From Candidatus Izemoplasmatales bacterium (GTDB taxonomy: Bacteria > Bacillota_I > Bacilli_A > Izemoplasmatales > Hujiaoplasmataceae): 64,000 nucleotides of DNA. The position numbers and the translations under genes were made by a program. The stretch covers positions 1-64,000 of the forward strand of contig JAQVVR010000008.1 of assembly GCA_028698875.1 (NCBI GenBank), in the 5' to 3' direction. The notes under the pieces were generated by a model. That model saw nothing but the letters and a program-made list of their open reading frames with translations, did no database searches and had not been told where the DNA came from. Each line of letters starts with the position of its first letter. Positions within the stretch are counted from its first letter, which is position 1. Positions 17,854-26,458 of the stretch are shown piece after piece.

Positions 17854-18702
17854 TTACATTTTGACCGAGCCTTCAGTTAGACCACCGATAAAATACTTCT
17901 GCATCGAATAAAACAAGAGAATCATTGGAACAGACCCCAAAACTGATGCAGCACAATACAGGCTCCAATTGGTCCCGTATTGACCAACAATCATACTTTG
18001 AAGACCAACAGCAAGAGGCATACTATCTAACCCCTGTGTCATGATGGTTGAGGCAATAGCATATTCATTATAAGCAATTACAAAACTCTGAATTGCCACT
18101 ACAGCAAGCATCGGTTTGGCTAATGGCAAGATAATATGAATTAGTGTTTGAAATTTTGTTGCCCCATCCATCATCGCCGCTTCATCAAGTTCATAGGGAA
18201 TCGTATCAAAGTATCCTTTTGCAAGTAACACCAACCCTGCGGATGATACAGTAGCGTTGATAATGATTAATCCTTTAATATCATTAAGCAATCCTAAAGT
18301 GACAAATATTCTAAAAATGGAGACCATGGATAACATAAGGGGAAATACTTGAATCAGTAAGATAAAATTAAATAATTTATGTTTTCCTAAAAATTTTAAC
18401 CGAGAAAAAACATAGACGGAAACACTGACAAAAATAACACTGATAACCATTGTAACTAAACTGATAATAATTGAGTTTCTAATCCAGTCGAGAAAACTGG
18501 TCTCAGCGAATAAACGAGCAAAGTTATCAAATGTATATTCTTCTGGAATCGCTGCGGCGGTTCCCACGACATCTTTACCAAAAGCCATCATAATAATATA
18601 TATAAAAGGAATCAAAGTAATGACAGCAAGCGTTAATAACAGACAGTGAATTAAGATTTGAATTGCACGATCTTTATTCGAACGTTTTCTAATATTCCTC
18701 AT
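17854..18702 (-). CDS. MalG-type ABC sugar permease
   Basis: This 282-residue protein has six membrane segments and the cytoplasmic EAA loop DEAAMMDGATKFQTLIHIIL, which docks with the ATPase. It matches the MalG/second permease class of carbohydrate importers. The start ATG lies 3 nt after the stop of the MalE-MalF fusion, with GGAGG inside the end of that gene. No MalK/MsmK ATPase gene is present in this window, so the importer must use an ATPase encoded elsewhere, as is common in Bacillota. Confidence 0.92.
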   Translation of the reverse strand: MRNIRKRSNKDRAIQILIHCLLLTLAVITLIPFIYIIMMAFGKDVVGTAAAIPEEYTFDNFARLFAETSFLDWIRNSIIISLVTMVISVIFVSVSVYVFSRLKFLGKHKLFNFILLIQVFPLMLSMVSIFRIFVTLGLLNDIKGLIIINATVSSAGLVLLAKGYFDTIPYELDEAAMMDGATKFQTLIHIILPLAKPMLAVVAIQSFVIAYNEYAIASTIMTQGLDSMPLAVGLQSMIVGQYGTNWSLYCAASVLGSVPMILLFYSMQKYFIGGLTEGSVKM

Positions 18703-18705
18703 GAT

Positions 18706-21036
18706 TTAGTCCTCCGATATCTTTCTACCAACGCGCATCGCAATCAGTGAGAAGATGGCTACAAACACAAAGATGATGACTGAGTAAGCAGCTGCAACTG
18801 CAAATCGGTTGGTGTTAAAGGCGGTGTTGAAAACATAGGTAATCAACAAATCAGTTGCACCAGGGGCACCAATAGTATCAGCCGCTGGTCCACCTTGTGT
18901 CAAAATATATACACCAAACTGGTTAAATTGCATGATGAAGGACATTATGAGGATGGGAATCAAAGCCCGAAATACCAAAGGCAGTGTAATTGTAAAGAAG
19001 ATATGAAAAGCACTCGCACCATCAACCTTGGCAGCCTCATAATAATCTTTGGGAATCGCTTTGAGATGCCCAGTGGCAATAATCATGAAATAAGGAAATG
19101 AGAACCAAACCATGACCAAAATCGTCGATATTTTTGCCATATATGGATCGGAAAGCCACGGGATATTTGGAATGCCAACCAAACCTAAGATTTGATTAAC
19201 TAGTCCATTGTCAGTATCTAAAAGTCCTTGCCACATTAAAAGTGTAATAACGGTTGGAATTACCCACGGAAGAATAAAAATGATCCGGTAGAATTTTGCG
19301 ACATGAAAATTAATTTTGTTTAACACGGAAGCCAAAATGGTTCCTAATAAAAATGATAGTGTAACAACACAAGTAGCAAAGACAATCGTCCAAACGGTCA
19401 TTGATGCCAAACCATCTAGTCCAGCAACGAAAATATCTTTATAATTAGCAAATCCAATCAGACCATAGTCACGGAGATTAATACCAGAATAATCGGTAAG
19501 TGATAAATACACATTATGGATGATTGGATAAACATAAAATACAATAAGAAGAATCAGTAATGGAACCATCAAAAGCCAAGCTATGAGCGTCTCTTTCCAC
19601 GAAATGCGTCCATAATGAGGCTTTTTTTTGCGGATAACGTATTTCTTGATAATTAGATATGCCGCAATTCCAATCACAAACACACCGATTATTACAGCCC
19701 ATATCCAGGAAGGGATGTCAATCCGTTCCGCTTGGTAATTCATCAAAGCGACATCGTTTCGGATTGCTTCAGTCAATTCCGAAAGTTTAGCTTGTACATC
19801 AATGTCGTCATCATCCGAATCACTAAAAAAAATGGATTGAAATACAGTTGAAGTGTAGTTGTACCATATGGTGCCTTCAGGGATGTTTGGAAATGGTTCA
19901 CATTCACCATTGAGACTGCCTAAAGATGCTAATACTTCATCTGATTGGATATACTCGCTATTTATGACAGCATAGTTTGTGGGGTTTCGCGTGCCGATCT
20001 TGTCAGCATTATTGTTCCCACCTTCGATTAGTAATTGCTGATTGTCATCTTCAAGAATGTATTCGAGAAATTGAAGCGATTCTTCAAGATTATCCGTAAA
20101 TTTGTTTACTACGAATCCTTGAACTGTTGTCAGGGCAAGTGATGTTGTACCATCGGTTTGATCTGGAAGTGAAGCGATACCGTAATTAACATTTTTCTGT
20201 TTAAATATACTCGCGTACCATAAGCCATAAATCATCATGGCAACATTGCCATTTGCAAACCGAGAGACAATTTCACTCTCACCATGAATTTTATTAGTAA
20301 GAACCAGTCCATTTTCCTTCAGTTCTTTTACTTTAGCAATATAATTGACCATGCCTTCATTATCAAGACCGATATCAAATGGGTTATAATCACCATTGGG
20401 AAATTGCCCATAATAATAACCGCCGAATTCTTTGATAATCGGATAGTTGAACCACATATCACGTGAATTCATTAGTATTCCCCACTGGGTCACTTCGCCG
20501 TCGTCATTGCGAATCGTCAGCGCTTCTCCAAGGGCGAAGTACTCTTCCCAAGTTTCTGGCAAGTCTTCTTCAGCTATTAAATCTTTGTTATACAAAAGCC
20601 CATAAGTGTCGATTGAATAACCGACGCCATAGATGTTACCATTATACGAAAAAGCACTAAAAGCCACATCAGCATAGCGAGCAGTCATCTCATCATCAAT
20701 AAAGTCAGTAAGTGGTTCTAAATACCCAGAAGCGATAAGGCCACCAATATCGGGGGCTTGCATAAGCACAATATCCGGCCGATCATCAAGTTCTGCGTTA
20801 TTAACCAAATCATCTGCTCCATTGAAAGCATTGATTCTTGGAACTACTTCTACAGCAATCCCGGTTTCATTAGTAAATTGATTGGCTATTGCAATCATGG
20901 CATCATTTTCTTGTGTGTATTGCGATAACCAAATGCGGACGACGCTATCACTAGCAGCCTCCGCTTTAATCGGGGTTAAGGAAAAGAAGGTAAATCCTAA
21001 TAGAGTTAGTAGTAAGAACAATAACACTTTTTTCAT
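18706..21036 (-). CDS. Fused sugar-binding protein and MalF-type permease
   Basis: The protein joins two normally separate parts. Residues 1-28 are a secretion signal (TPIKAEAAS). Residues 29-435 are an extracytoplasmic solute-binding protein of the MalE type (GYSIDTYGLLYNKD, ANGNVAMMIYG, FVVNKF). A membrane segment at about 443-463 leads to a basic stretch (VIRKKK), and about 480-776 is a MalF-type permease with EAAKVDGASAFHIFFTITLP as EAA loop. The binding domain would stay tethered outside, next to the channel. The fusion takes the place of a free lipoprotein receptor. It lies 28 nt downstream of methyltransferase gene 1 and just before the MalG-type gene. Maltodextrin-like substrates are suggested by the GH13 neighbour. 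Confidence 0.9.
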   Translation of the reverse strand: MKKVLLFLLLTLLGFTFFSLTPIKAEAASDSVVRIWLSQYTQENDAMIAIANQFTNETGIAVEVVPRINAFNGADDLVNNAELDDRPDIVLMQAPDIGGLIASGYLEPLTDFIDDEMTARYADVAFSAFSYNGNIYGVGYSIDTYGLLYNKDLIAEEDLPETWEEYFALGEALTIRNDDGEVTQWGILMNSRDMWFNYPIIKEFGGYYYGQFPNGDYNPFDIGLDNEGMVNYIAKVKELKENGLVLTNKIHGESEIVSRFANGNVAMMIYGLWYASIFKQKNVNYGIASLPDQTDGTTSLALTTVQGFVVNKFTDNLEESLQFLEYILEDDNQQLLIEGGNNNADKIGTRNPTNYAVINSEYIQSDEVLASLGSLNGECEPFPNIPEGTIWYNYTSTVFQSIFFSDSDDDDIDVQAKLSELTEAIRNDVALMNYQAERIDIPSWIWAVIIGVFVIGIAAYLIIKKYVIRKKKPHYGRISWKETLIAWLLMVPLLILLIVFYVYPIIHNVYLSLTDYSGINLRDYGLIGFANYKDIFVAGLDGLASMTVWTIVFATCVVTLSFLLGTILASVLNKINFHVAKFYRIIFILPWVIPTVITLLMWQGLLDTDNGLVNQILGLVGIPNIPWLSDPYMAKISTILVMVWFSFPYFMIIATGHLKAIPKDYYEAAKVDGASAFHIFFTITLPLVFRALIPILIMSFIMQFNQFGVYILTQGGPAADTIGAPGATDLLITYVFNTAFNTNRFAVAAAYSVIIFVFVAIFSLIAMRVGRKISED

Positions 21037-21064
21037 GTCTTCTCCCTCGTTTCTTCTTTGTCTT

Positions 21065-22144
21065 TTATTTATTTTTTAATTGTTCAAAAAGAGTAGTATA
21101 TTTGATTCCTTCTTCAATTGACTTAACTGGCAAGCAGATAGAAAAATTGCCTTTTTTCATCTCATTATAATGGTTTTGAATCTCTTCAAAAGTATCGCAA
21201 TCAATGGCAATAGCCACACCGTTTGCAGCTTTGACAAGTTGTTCAATATGATCAATTGGCCGTGGCTGATTGGGATCGGTTGCTAACCAAAGATGCGCAA
21301 CATTCCGTAGATGACAAATTTCCTTAACCAGATACATCGCCCGTGAGTGGCAGTGCATATAACCAACACCAAAATGATCAATTACTTTTTGTGTGTGGGG
21401 AGCGCAAAATTCGTTGTATGCTGCCCCCGATATCATGCAAGCAATGTCTTCGCTCATATTAATCTTGCCTTTGGTATACCAAGTTCCATATTTCGTTTTA
21501 CCATTATATTTGTTGTTGAGAGCGTAAATATCTTCGGCAAACTTGATGGTGGCATCGGCACAATAATCTAATAATTCATGAACCATATCGGGATCATCAT
21601 AGAAATCATAATAGATGTTTTCTCCACGTAACGCATGAGCTAAATCCAACGGAGAGAAAAAACCGCGCATGAAAGGAATTCCTGTGCCTTGTGTTTTCTT
21701 TAACAATAGTTCCGAGATTTCCAAGAATTTCTTGTACCACTTGGATGTTCCTAAAGGTGGCAGATTCCGAAAATCTTCGATTTCTTTCAAACACGGAGTT
21801 GACCAACTAGTATCTTTACGAAAAATGATTTCTCCGGTGACGAAAGCTGAATAGTCGCCGATTCCGAGTATTGGTCCAATTGAAGGAAAGAAATTATCGT
21901 TGATATCTTTACGTGCCGCAAATGATTTTTCCATTCCCGCTAAAAGACTTTCTGCGTATGCATCCAAATCAGTTTCATAATTATATTTGGTTAAATCAAA
22001 ATCGTTATATATCTCAATATCGGATGGTGGCAAAGCTCGAAAAGATATATTTCCGCCACAACCAGCCACAGCATCATCATACATTTTTTTGGACGATAAA
22101 ATTGTTTGATCAAGATCGTTTTTATATGCGTCGATTGTTTTCAT
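21065..22144 (-). CDS. URO-D-type methyltransferase 1
   Basis: A member of the URO-D/methylcobamide methyltransferase superfamily, 359 residues. MHCHSR gives His264 and Cys265 as zinc ligands, and FSICLPV supplies a late Cys337; the motif is more divergent than in MtaA. It lies 7 nt after the corrinoid protein gene, so the two are probably made together and act as a pair: a substrate-specific enzyme passing a methyl group to the cob(I)amide of the corrinoid protein. TTAGGA precedes the ATG. The methyl donor is unknown; the downstream sugar importer and GH13 enzyme suggest a sugar-linked methyl group. Confidence 0.82.
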   Translation of the reverse strand: MKTIDAYKNDLDQTILSSKKMYDDAVAGCGGNISFRALPPSDIEIYNDFDLTKYNYETDLDAYAESLLAGMEKSFAARKDINDNFFPSIGPILGIGDYSAFVTGEIIFRKDTSWSTPCLKEIEDFRNLPPLGTSKWYKKFLEISELLLKKTQGTGIPFMRGFFSPLDLAHALRGENIYYDFYDDPDMVHELLDYCADATIKFAEDIYALNNKYNGKTKYGTWYTKGKINMSEDIACMISGAAYNEFCAPHTQKVIDHFGVGYMHCHSRAMYLVKEICHLRNVAHLWLATDPNQPRPIDHIEQLVKAANGVAIAIDCDTFEEIQNHYNEMKKGNFSICLPVKSIEEGIKYTTLFEQLKNK

Positions 22145-22151
22145 ATATATC

Positions 22152-22784
22152 CTAATTTCTCAGGAAAGCCAAAGCCGCTTCTGAGGCTGAGGCTGCATCT
22201 GCCGTGTATGCGTCTGCTCCGATTTCATTGGCAAATCCTTGCGTCACGGGGGCTCCACCGACCATAACTACAACTTGATCCCTTATTCCAGCTTTAACTA
22301 AGGCATCAATAATAACTTTTTGGTTCATCATTGTAGTTGTTAGCAAAGCTGATAAACAGACAAGATCAGGATGATGGGTCTTGACAGCTTCAACAATTGT
22401 ATCGGCATCAACGTCAACCCCCAAATCGATAACTTCAATTCCCTGACCCTCTAACATCATTTTGACAAGATTCTTGCCAATATCATGCAAATCTCCCATT
22501 ACTGTGCATATGATTGCTTTTCCAACTGACTTTGCGCCCGAGGCAACCAAAGCCGGTCGAAGAATCTCTAAACCAGAGTTCATCGCTCTTGCAGCAACTA
22601 ACACTTCTGGCACAAACACTTCATTATTTTTAAATTTTCCGCCGATAATTGACATCCCTTTAATAAGTCCTTCGTTCAAAATCATCGTCGGTGTAATTTT
22701 TTCATCAAGAGCTTGCTGAACCAAAATTTTTACTTCTTTGGCTTTGCCCTTTTGTAGCAAAGTACTAATGTCTTCCAATATCAT
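22152..22784 (-). CDS. Corrinoid (B12-binding) methyltransferase subunit
   Basis: The 210-residue protein is a methyltransferase corrinoid subunit of the MtaC/MtbC/MtmC type. Residues 1-85 are the helical cap. The Rossmann domain has GDLHDIGKN with the lower-ligand DxHxxG (Asp98, His100, Gly103), SALLTTTM near 145 and VGGAPVTQGFA near 175. An open frame extends up to 22868, but AGAAGG 8 nt before the ATG at 22784 sets the start. It is the first gene of the long unit. The protein would carry the methyl group on cobalt between the URO-D-type enzymes, and would be re-reduced by the activase encoded upstream. Confidence 0.95.
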   Translation of the reverse strand: MILEDISTLLQKGKAKEVKILVQQALDEKITPTMILNEGLIKGMSIIGGKFKNNEVFVPEVLVAARAMNSGLEILRPALVASGAKSVGKAIICTVMGDLHDIGKNLVKMMLEGQGIEVIDLGVDVDADTIVEAVKTHHPDLVCLSALLTTTMMNQKVIIDALVKAGIRDQVVVMVGGAPVTQGFANEIGADAYTADAASASEAALAFLRN

Positions 22785-22838
22785 ATGCGTTTCCTTCTTT
22801 CTATAGATAAATTTCATAAGAAATAATATTCCATTGTT

Positions 22839-22861
22839 ATTATACTTTAAAGCGCTTTCAT
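22839..22861 (-). promoter_or_regulatory. Promoter -10 with overlapping cre-like site
   Basis: On the minus strand ATGAAAGCGCTTTAA (22861-22847) fits the CcpA cre consensus WTGNAANCGNWNNCW at all but one informative base. A perfect TATAAT follows at 22844-22839. The -35 region is weak. The site lies where bound CcpA would block RNA polymerase, so the unit is probably repressed by preferred sugars. Confidence 0.7.
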
Positions 22862-22922
22862 ATAACACTCGTTTTTTTGCGACAAAATTGGAATATCTTG
22901 TTATTTGTTAAAAAATGATTCA

Positions 22923-22970
22923 TCAAAAAAAAAGACAACCCGCCTTAGAGAGGAAAAACGGTTGTCTTTT
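22923..22970 (-). terminator. Terminator after the regulator gene
   Basis: AAAAGACAACC pairs with GGTTGTCTTTT and is followed by T residues on the minus strand. It separates the regulator/activase cassette from the corrinoid unit. Confidence 0.88.
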
Positions 22971-22977
22971 AGTGGGA

Positions 22978-24273
22978 TTATAACAAATCCATATATTTTT
23001 TTGGGGTGATTCCATGATACTTCTTAAAAGTCTTTGTAAAATAACCCGCATCTTTGAACCCGCTTTTAATGGCTATATCTTGAATAGACAATTGTCTTTC
23101 CTTCATTAGTTTGATAGCCGCTTCCATCCGAACCTTGTTAATATAATCGCTGAATGTTAGATCCATTTCGTCACGGAATAAATGCGAAAGGTAATAGCCG
23201 CTTACAAATACATTGCTCGCTACCGTATTAAGAGAAAGATCATCCGTAAGATTTTTTTTAATAAAATTGATGGCATTAATTAAATGCTCATTGGATTGTT
23301 TCTTGAAACGATTTTGATAAATTACATTGTTGATATCATCCATCAGTTCCGATGTTAGTAGACAGACCTCATCATACTGAGTATCGTCTGCGAGAATAAC
23401 AGTGACTTTTTTAGGGATAGCAGCTAAGTCACTTAGTAATACCCCAGCATCTACCGCTGCCCGCATCAAAACGGCTGTCAATTCATAGACGTTGGCTTTG
23501 ATAATGTCGAGGTCTCCCGAAGAAATAGCGAATATTTCCCCTAAGATTCCATTAAGAATTTCTATTGCTTGAACGGTATCACCGGCCTGAACGTATGCGA
23601 TTAGTTCCTTCTCCATTTCGTAGGGATATTTCTTGAATTTATTTCGTCTTTCAAGCGATTCGAGACTAATGGCATTCAATCGCTTTTCATTCATTAGTTC
23701 GGCAATTTTGTTTTGCTGCTTGGATAATTTTAACCGCTGTCTTAGAAAAATACTTTCCTCTTTACACATGTATGTAACCATAATGGATAACATTTGTGCC
23801 GCTGATCGCATATTTTCCGGTGTCAATTGCTTTACACAACTTAGAATGGTACATGCCTCCGATGGAGATATATCATATTTTCCGGCAAATGTTATCAGAT
23901 CCTGATGAGCAATTTCATCGGCTTCCCACAGCAATACCGGTCCACAAGCTAAACTGCCAAGATATTTTTCCTCAAAGAGGATAGGAACAGAACACTTAAT
24001 CATTGTTCCACATTGAAAAATATATGGTTCCCCCAAATCGGCAGCTTTCATCCCTGCATATTTCATCTGAGGATTGCAGTTTGATTGTCTTTTTCTGACT
24101 AATTCACAGATTGATTTTTCCGGATTGATGCGATAACTTAAGACTTCATCCCCACCAATACTATGTAATGATACATCAATCCCTGTTAATTTAGAAAAAT
24201 TGGCAAAGAGCGATTTTAAGTCATCAAAATTTAAGACTTCTTCTAACTGTAATGGTGAAAATTCAACTTTCAA
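22978..24273 (-). CDS. PocR-domain AraC-family regulator
   Basis: The N-terminal 175 or so residues match the PocR sensor domain (PF10114), including the Cys-rich SICELVRKRQSNCN and the PILFEEKYLGSLACGPV stretch. A linker follows, and the last 100 residues are a two-helix-turn-helix AraC domain (VFVSGYYLSHLFRDEM, then IQDIAIKSGFKDAGYFTKTF). PocR-AraC proteins control cobalamin-linked pathways and are often found beside corrinoid methyltransferases. It probably senses a substrate of the pathway and activates the adjoining units. The start is TTG, fixed by AGGAGG 8 nt before it. It is the last gene of a three-gene cassette. Confidence 0.88.
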   Translation of the reverse strand: MKVEFSPLQLEEVLNFDDLKSLFANFSKLTGIDVSLHSIGGDEVLSYRINPEKSICELVRKRQSNCNPQMKYAGMKAADLGEPYIFQCGTMIKCSVPILFEEKYLGSLACGPVLLWEADEIAHQDLITFAGKYDISPSEACTILSCVKQLTPENMRSAAQMLSIMVTYMCKEESIFLRQRLKLSKQQNKIAELMNEKRLNAISLESLERRNKFKKYPYEMEKELIAYVQAGDTVQAIEILNGILGEIFAISSGDLDIIKANVYELTAVLMRAAVDAGVLLSDLAAIPKKVTVILADDTQYDEVCLLTSELMDDINNVIYQNRFKKQSNEHLINAINFIKKNLTDDLSLNTVASNVFVSGYYLSHLFRDEMDLTFSDYINKVRMEAAIKLMKERQLSIQDIAIKSGFKDAGYFTKTFKKYHGITPKKYMDLL

Positions 24274-24297
24274 ATAAATCGCCTCCTTGTCAAAAGA

Positions 24298-25779
24298 TTA
24301 TATGGAGAACATCATGTTCTCGATGAACCGCTCTGTAAATCCAAATTCTTTCGTCATTAAATCAATTGTTTGGACTTTTAGTGCTAATTCTTGAACTTGT
24401 TTAATTTTTTCTGGATTGAGAAGACACATTGCCGCTCCCAGTCCAGATGTGTTTCCAACACTAATAATTCGACCATGGAAAACTTTTGGTAGTAAACCGA
24501 TTTTCAAAGCATTATCCAAATTTAGATAAAAACCGAATCCCCCAGCGACAAAAACTTTGTTAACTGCATCCACATCAACGTTTGCAGCATTCAATAATGT
24601 TTCAATTCCAGCGCAAATTGCGCTTTTCGCCAATTGGAATTGGCGAACATCTTTTTGTGTTAGATAAATATCGTTTAGTAACATAAAACGATCAGCATCT
24701 AGGTGATTGGCCAGTTGACTTTGAGAATTGTGGCAAAATGCCCCAGTTTCATCAATGATTCCTTCTGACACAAGGATTGCCACAAGATCTACCAAACCAC
24801 TTCCACATATTCCAATTGGCGGTTGATTGCCAATTGTTTCAAAAGCCAGTTTTCCAGTATTAAATGTGACTCTGGCGATTGCTCCTTTTATCCCGCCCAA
24901 TCCTTTTTCAATGTTTGCTCCCTCAAAAGCCGGCCCGGTTGCCGTGGAACATCCGAAATAGAAATCTCGTTTTTTTAAGATGATTTCTCCATTTGTTCCC
25001 ATATCAATAAGTAGTGAAGTTTCCGCTTCAAGCATCCCTGAAGATATCATTCCTGCTGACAAATCAGCCCCGATAAAAGCACTAATTGATGGCAACAAAA
25101 TTATTTTTTCTGATAAGAGACCACATTCTTTGCCCATCAAAGTTTTCGTTTCTAGAAATACCGGCGTGTATGGAGCTGAACCGATTGTTCCTGGATTTAC
25201 GTTAGCGATAATATGGAGCATGGTTGGATTCCCGGCAATAACGATTCTTGAAATTTCTGTAATTGAAAAAACTGAAAGCCATTGGATAATCTGTTGGTTA
25301 ATCGCTTGAATAACGATTTCATTTTCCGCAAGTAAAAACCCAGAAAGGCATTTATCAATACGACTAATTACATCAGCTCCGTATATGGCCTGGGGATTAA
25401 GAAATGAGCAGGAGTCTTTTAACATATTAGTTTTTAAATCATATAAATACAAAGCAATAGTTGTGGTTCCCAAATCGATGGCAACACCAAATCCTTCAGT
25501 AACAGTCGATTCATATACTGTAGGCATCGAATTATAAATTGGTTTACTTTGTCTTGACTTAATGCTAACAGTAACATCATTTGTCACGTAGTAATGACAT
25601 GCAAGCGTTTCATTTCTGGCACCTACAATTCCAACCAAGCATTTATTACAGATGCCTTTTCCTCCACAGGTTCCTCCCGTATCAATCCGGTGGTCAATAA
25701 ATAAATCCATCAATCTAGTTCCATAAACGACCGAAAATGTTTTCGTTTCATTGCCAATATTGACCGTAACTATGGGCAT
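24298..25779 (-). CDS. Reductive activator of corrinoid proteins (RACE type)
   Basis: Residues 1-80 form a plant-type [2Fe-2S] ferredoxin domain with Cys38, Cys44, Cys47 (GGKGICNKC) and Cys61. From about 93 onward the protein is the ASKHA-fold DUF4445 region (GVAIDLGTTTIALYLYD, VIAGNPTMLH, LLIDMGTNGEI, VFVAGGFGFYL). Proteins of this kind (RamA-related, called RACE or MtgA/MtvD activators) use ATP and an electron to return inactive Co(II) corrinoid to Co(I). It is shorter (493 residues) than many of about 600, with little linker between ferredoxin and ASKHA parts. It is translated after DUF2284 with GAGG and a 2-nt gap. Confidence 0.92.
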   Translation of the reverse strand: MPIVTVNIGNETKTFSVVYGTRLMDLFIDHRIDTGGTCGGKGICNKCLVGIVGARNETLACHYYVTNDVTVSIKSRQSKPIYNSMPTVYESTVTEGFGVAIDLGTTTIALYLYDLKTNMLKDSCSFLNPQAIYGADVISRIDKCLSGFLLAENEIVIQAINQQIIQWLSVFSITEISRIVIAGNPTMLHIIANVNPGTIGSAPYTPVFLETKTLMGKECGLLSEKIILLPSISAFIGADLSAGMISSGMLEAETSLLIDMGTNGEIILKKRDFYFGCSTATGPAFEGANIEKGLGGIKGAIARVTFNTGKLAFETIGNQPPIGICGSGLVDLVAILVSEGIIDETGAFCHNSQSQLANHLDADRFMLLNDIYLTQKDVRQFQLAKSAICAGIETLLNAANVDVDAVNKVFVAGGFGFYLNLDNALKIGLLPKVFHGRIISVGNTSGLGAAMCLLNPEKIKQVQELALKVQTIDLMTKEFGFTERFIENMMFSI

Positions 25780-25781
25780 AC

Positions 25782-26318
25782 TTATACCTCATCAAAAAAA
25801 ATCATCGCGAAATAAGTAACTGTATTGACACCATTATAATATTTAAGTCCTGAATTGCGTGCTAAAACAGCAACATCAATCCCCAAAGCCTCCATGGAAA
25901 TCATCGCTTTTTCAGGATGCCGACACGGAAAATTGGGGTATGTACATTTTTCGCAGAGTGAACAACTTCCAGCAGCCAAGAAAGCAGTATGCATACCGGA
26001 TTTATTAACCATATCAAAAAGGTCGTATGTAATTTGCATGATTGTATTGCGTCCGAAATCCATTCCTTCAACATCATATGGATCTTCCAAAGGGAAAATC
26101 ATCGAAAATAAAATTGCTTGCGAATGATGAAGACATTTCTTTTTTATAGAGTCAATGTTTCCAATAGCTGGCGGGCATGTCCATGATTTATTATATCGTC
26201 CGCAATAATTCATCTGGCACTTGGCGGTAAATTCGTCACGGAAAATAATGTCGTCTTTATTAACGAATGTCCATCTTGTATGGTTGTCATCAAGAAAACT
26301 TGTTATCAAATCAATCAT
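25782..26318 (-). CDS. DUF2284 cysteine-rich metal-binding protein
   Basis: The 178-residue protein matches DUF2284, with Cys at KCQMNYCGRY, WTCPP, and the cluster CSLCEKCTYPNFPC near 120-133. The arrangement suggests an iron-sulfur or other metal centre. The family is often encoded beside corrinoid methyltransferases and their activases, and an electron-transfer role to the activase is a fair guess but not established. It starts the three-gene cassette; AAAGGA precedes the ATG. Confidence 0.8.
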   Translation of the reverse strand: MIDLITSFLDDNHTRWTFVNKDDIIFRDEFTAKCQMNYCGRYNKSWTCPPAIGNIDSIKKKCLHHSQAILFSMIFPLEDPYDVEGMDFGRNTIMQITYDLFDMVNKSGMHTAFLAAGSCSLCEKCTYPNFPCRHPEKAMISMEALGIDVAVLARNSGLKYYNGVNTVTYFAMIFFDEV

Positions 26319-26438
26319 ATGAATGTCCTTTCATTAGCATTAAAGTATGTTATATGACCAAAATAAAAATATAATATGAGTACGAAACATAACATATGTA
26401 AATAGCCAAATGCGGGCATATGACACAACATAGTTCGC

Positions 26439-26458
26439 ATTATATCAAGATGATATAA
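26439..26458 (-). promoter_or_regulatory. Promoter and operator for the DUF2284-activase-regulator cassette
   Basis: On the minus strand an extended -10 TGATATAAT lies at 26447-26439. A perfect inverted repeat TTATATC-n5-GATATAA at 26440-26458 overlaps it. The transcript leader would be about 115 nt. The repeat is a candidate operator, perhaps for the PocR-AraC protein. The rest of 26319-26621 is AT-rich and shows no gene. Confidence 0.55.

Noticed and set aside
16148-21036. A MalK-type ATPase for the sugar importer
   Set aside because: None is present in the unit; the four other ABC ATPase genes of the window are exporters fused to membrane domains.
22862-22922. Cobalamin riboswitch before the corrinoid gene
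   Set aside because: The leader is only about 50 nt and shows no B12-box-like sequence; the 115-nt leader of the cassette at 26319-26438 shows none either.
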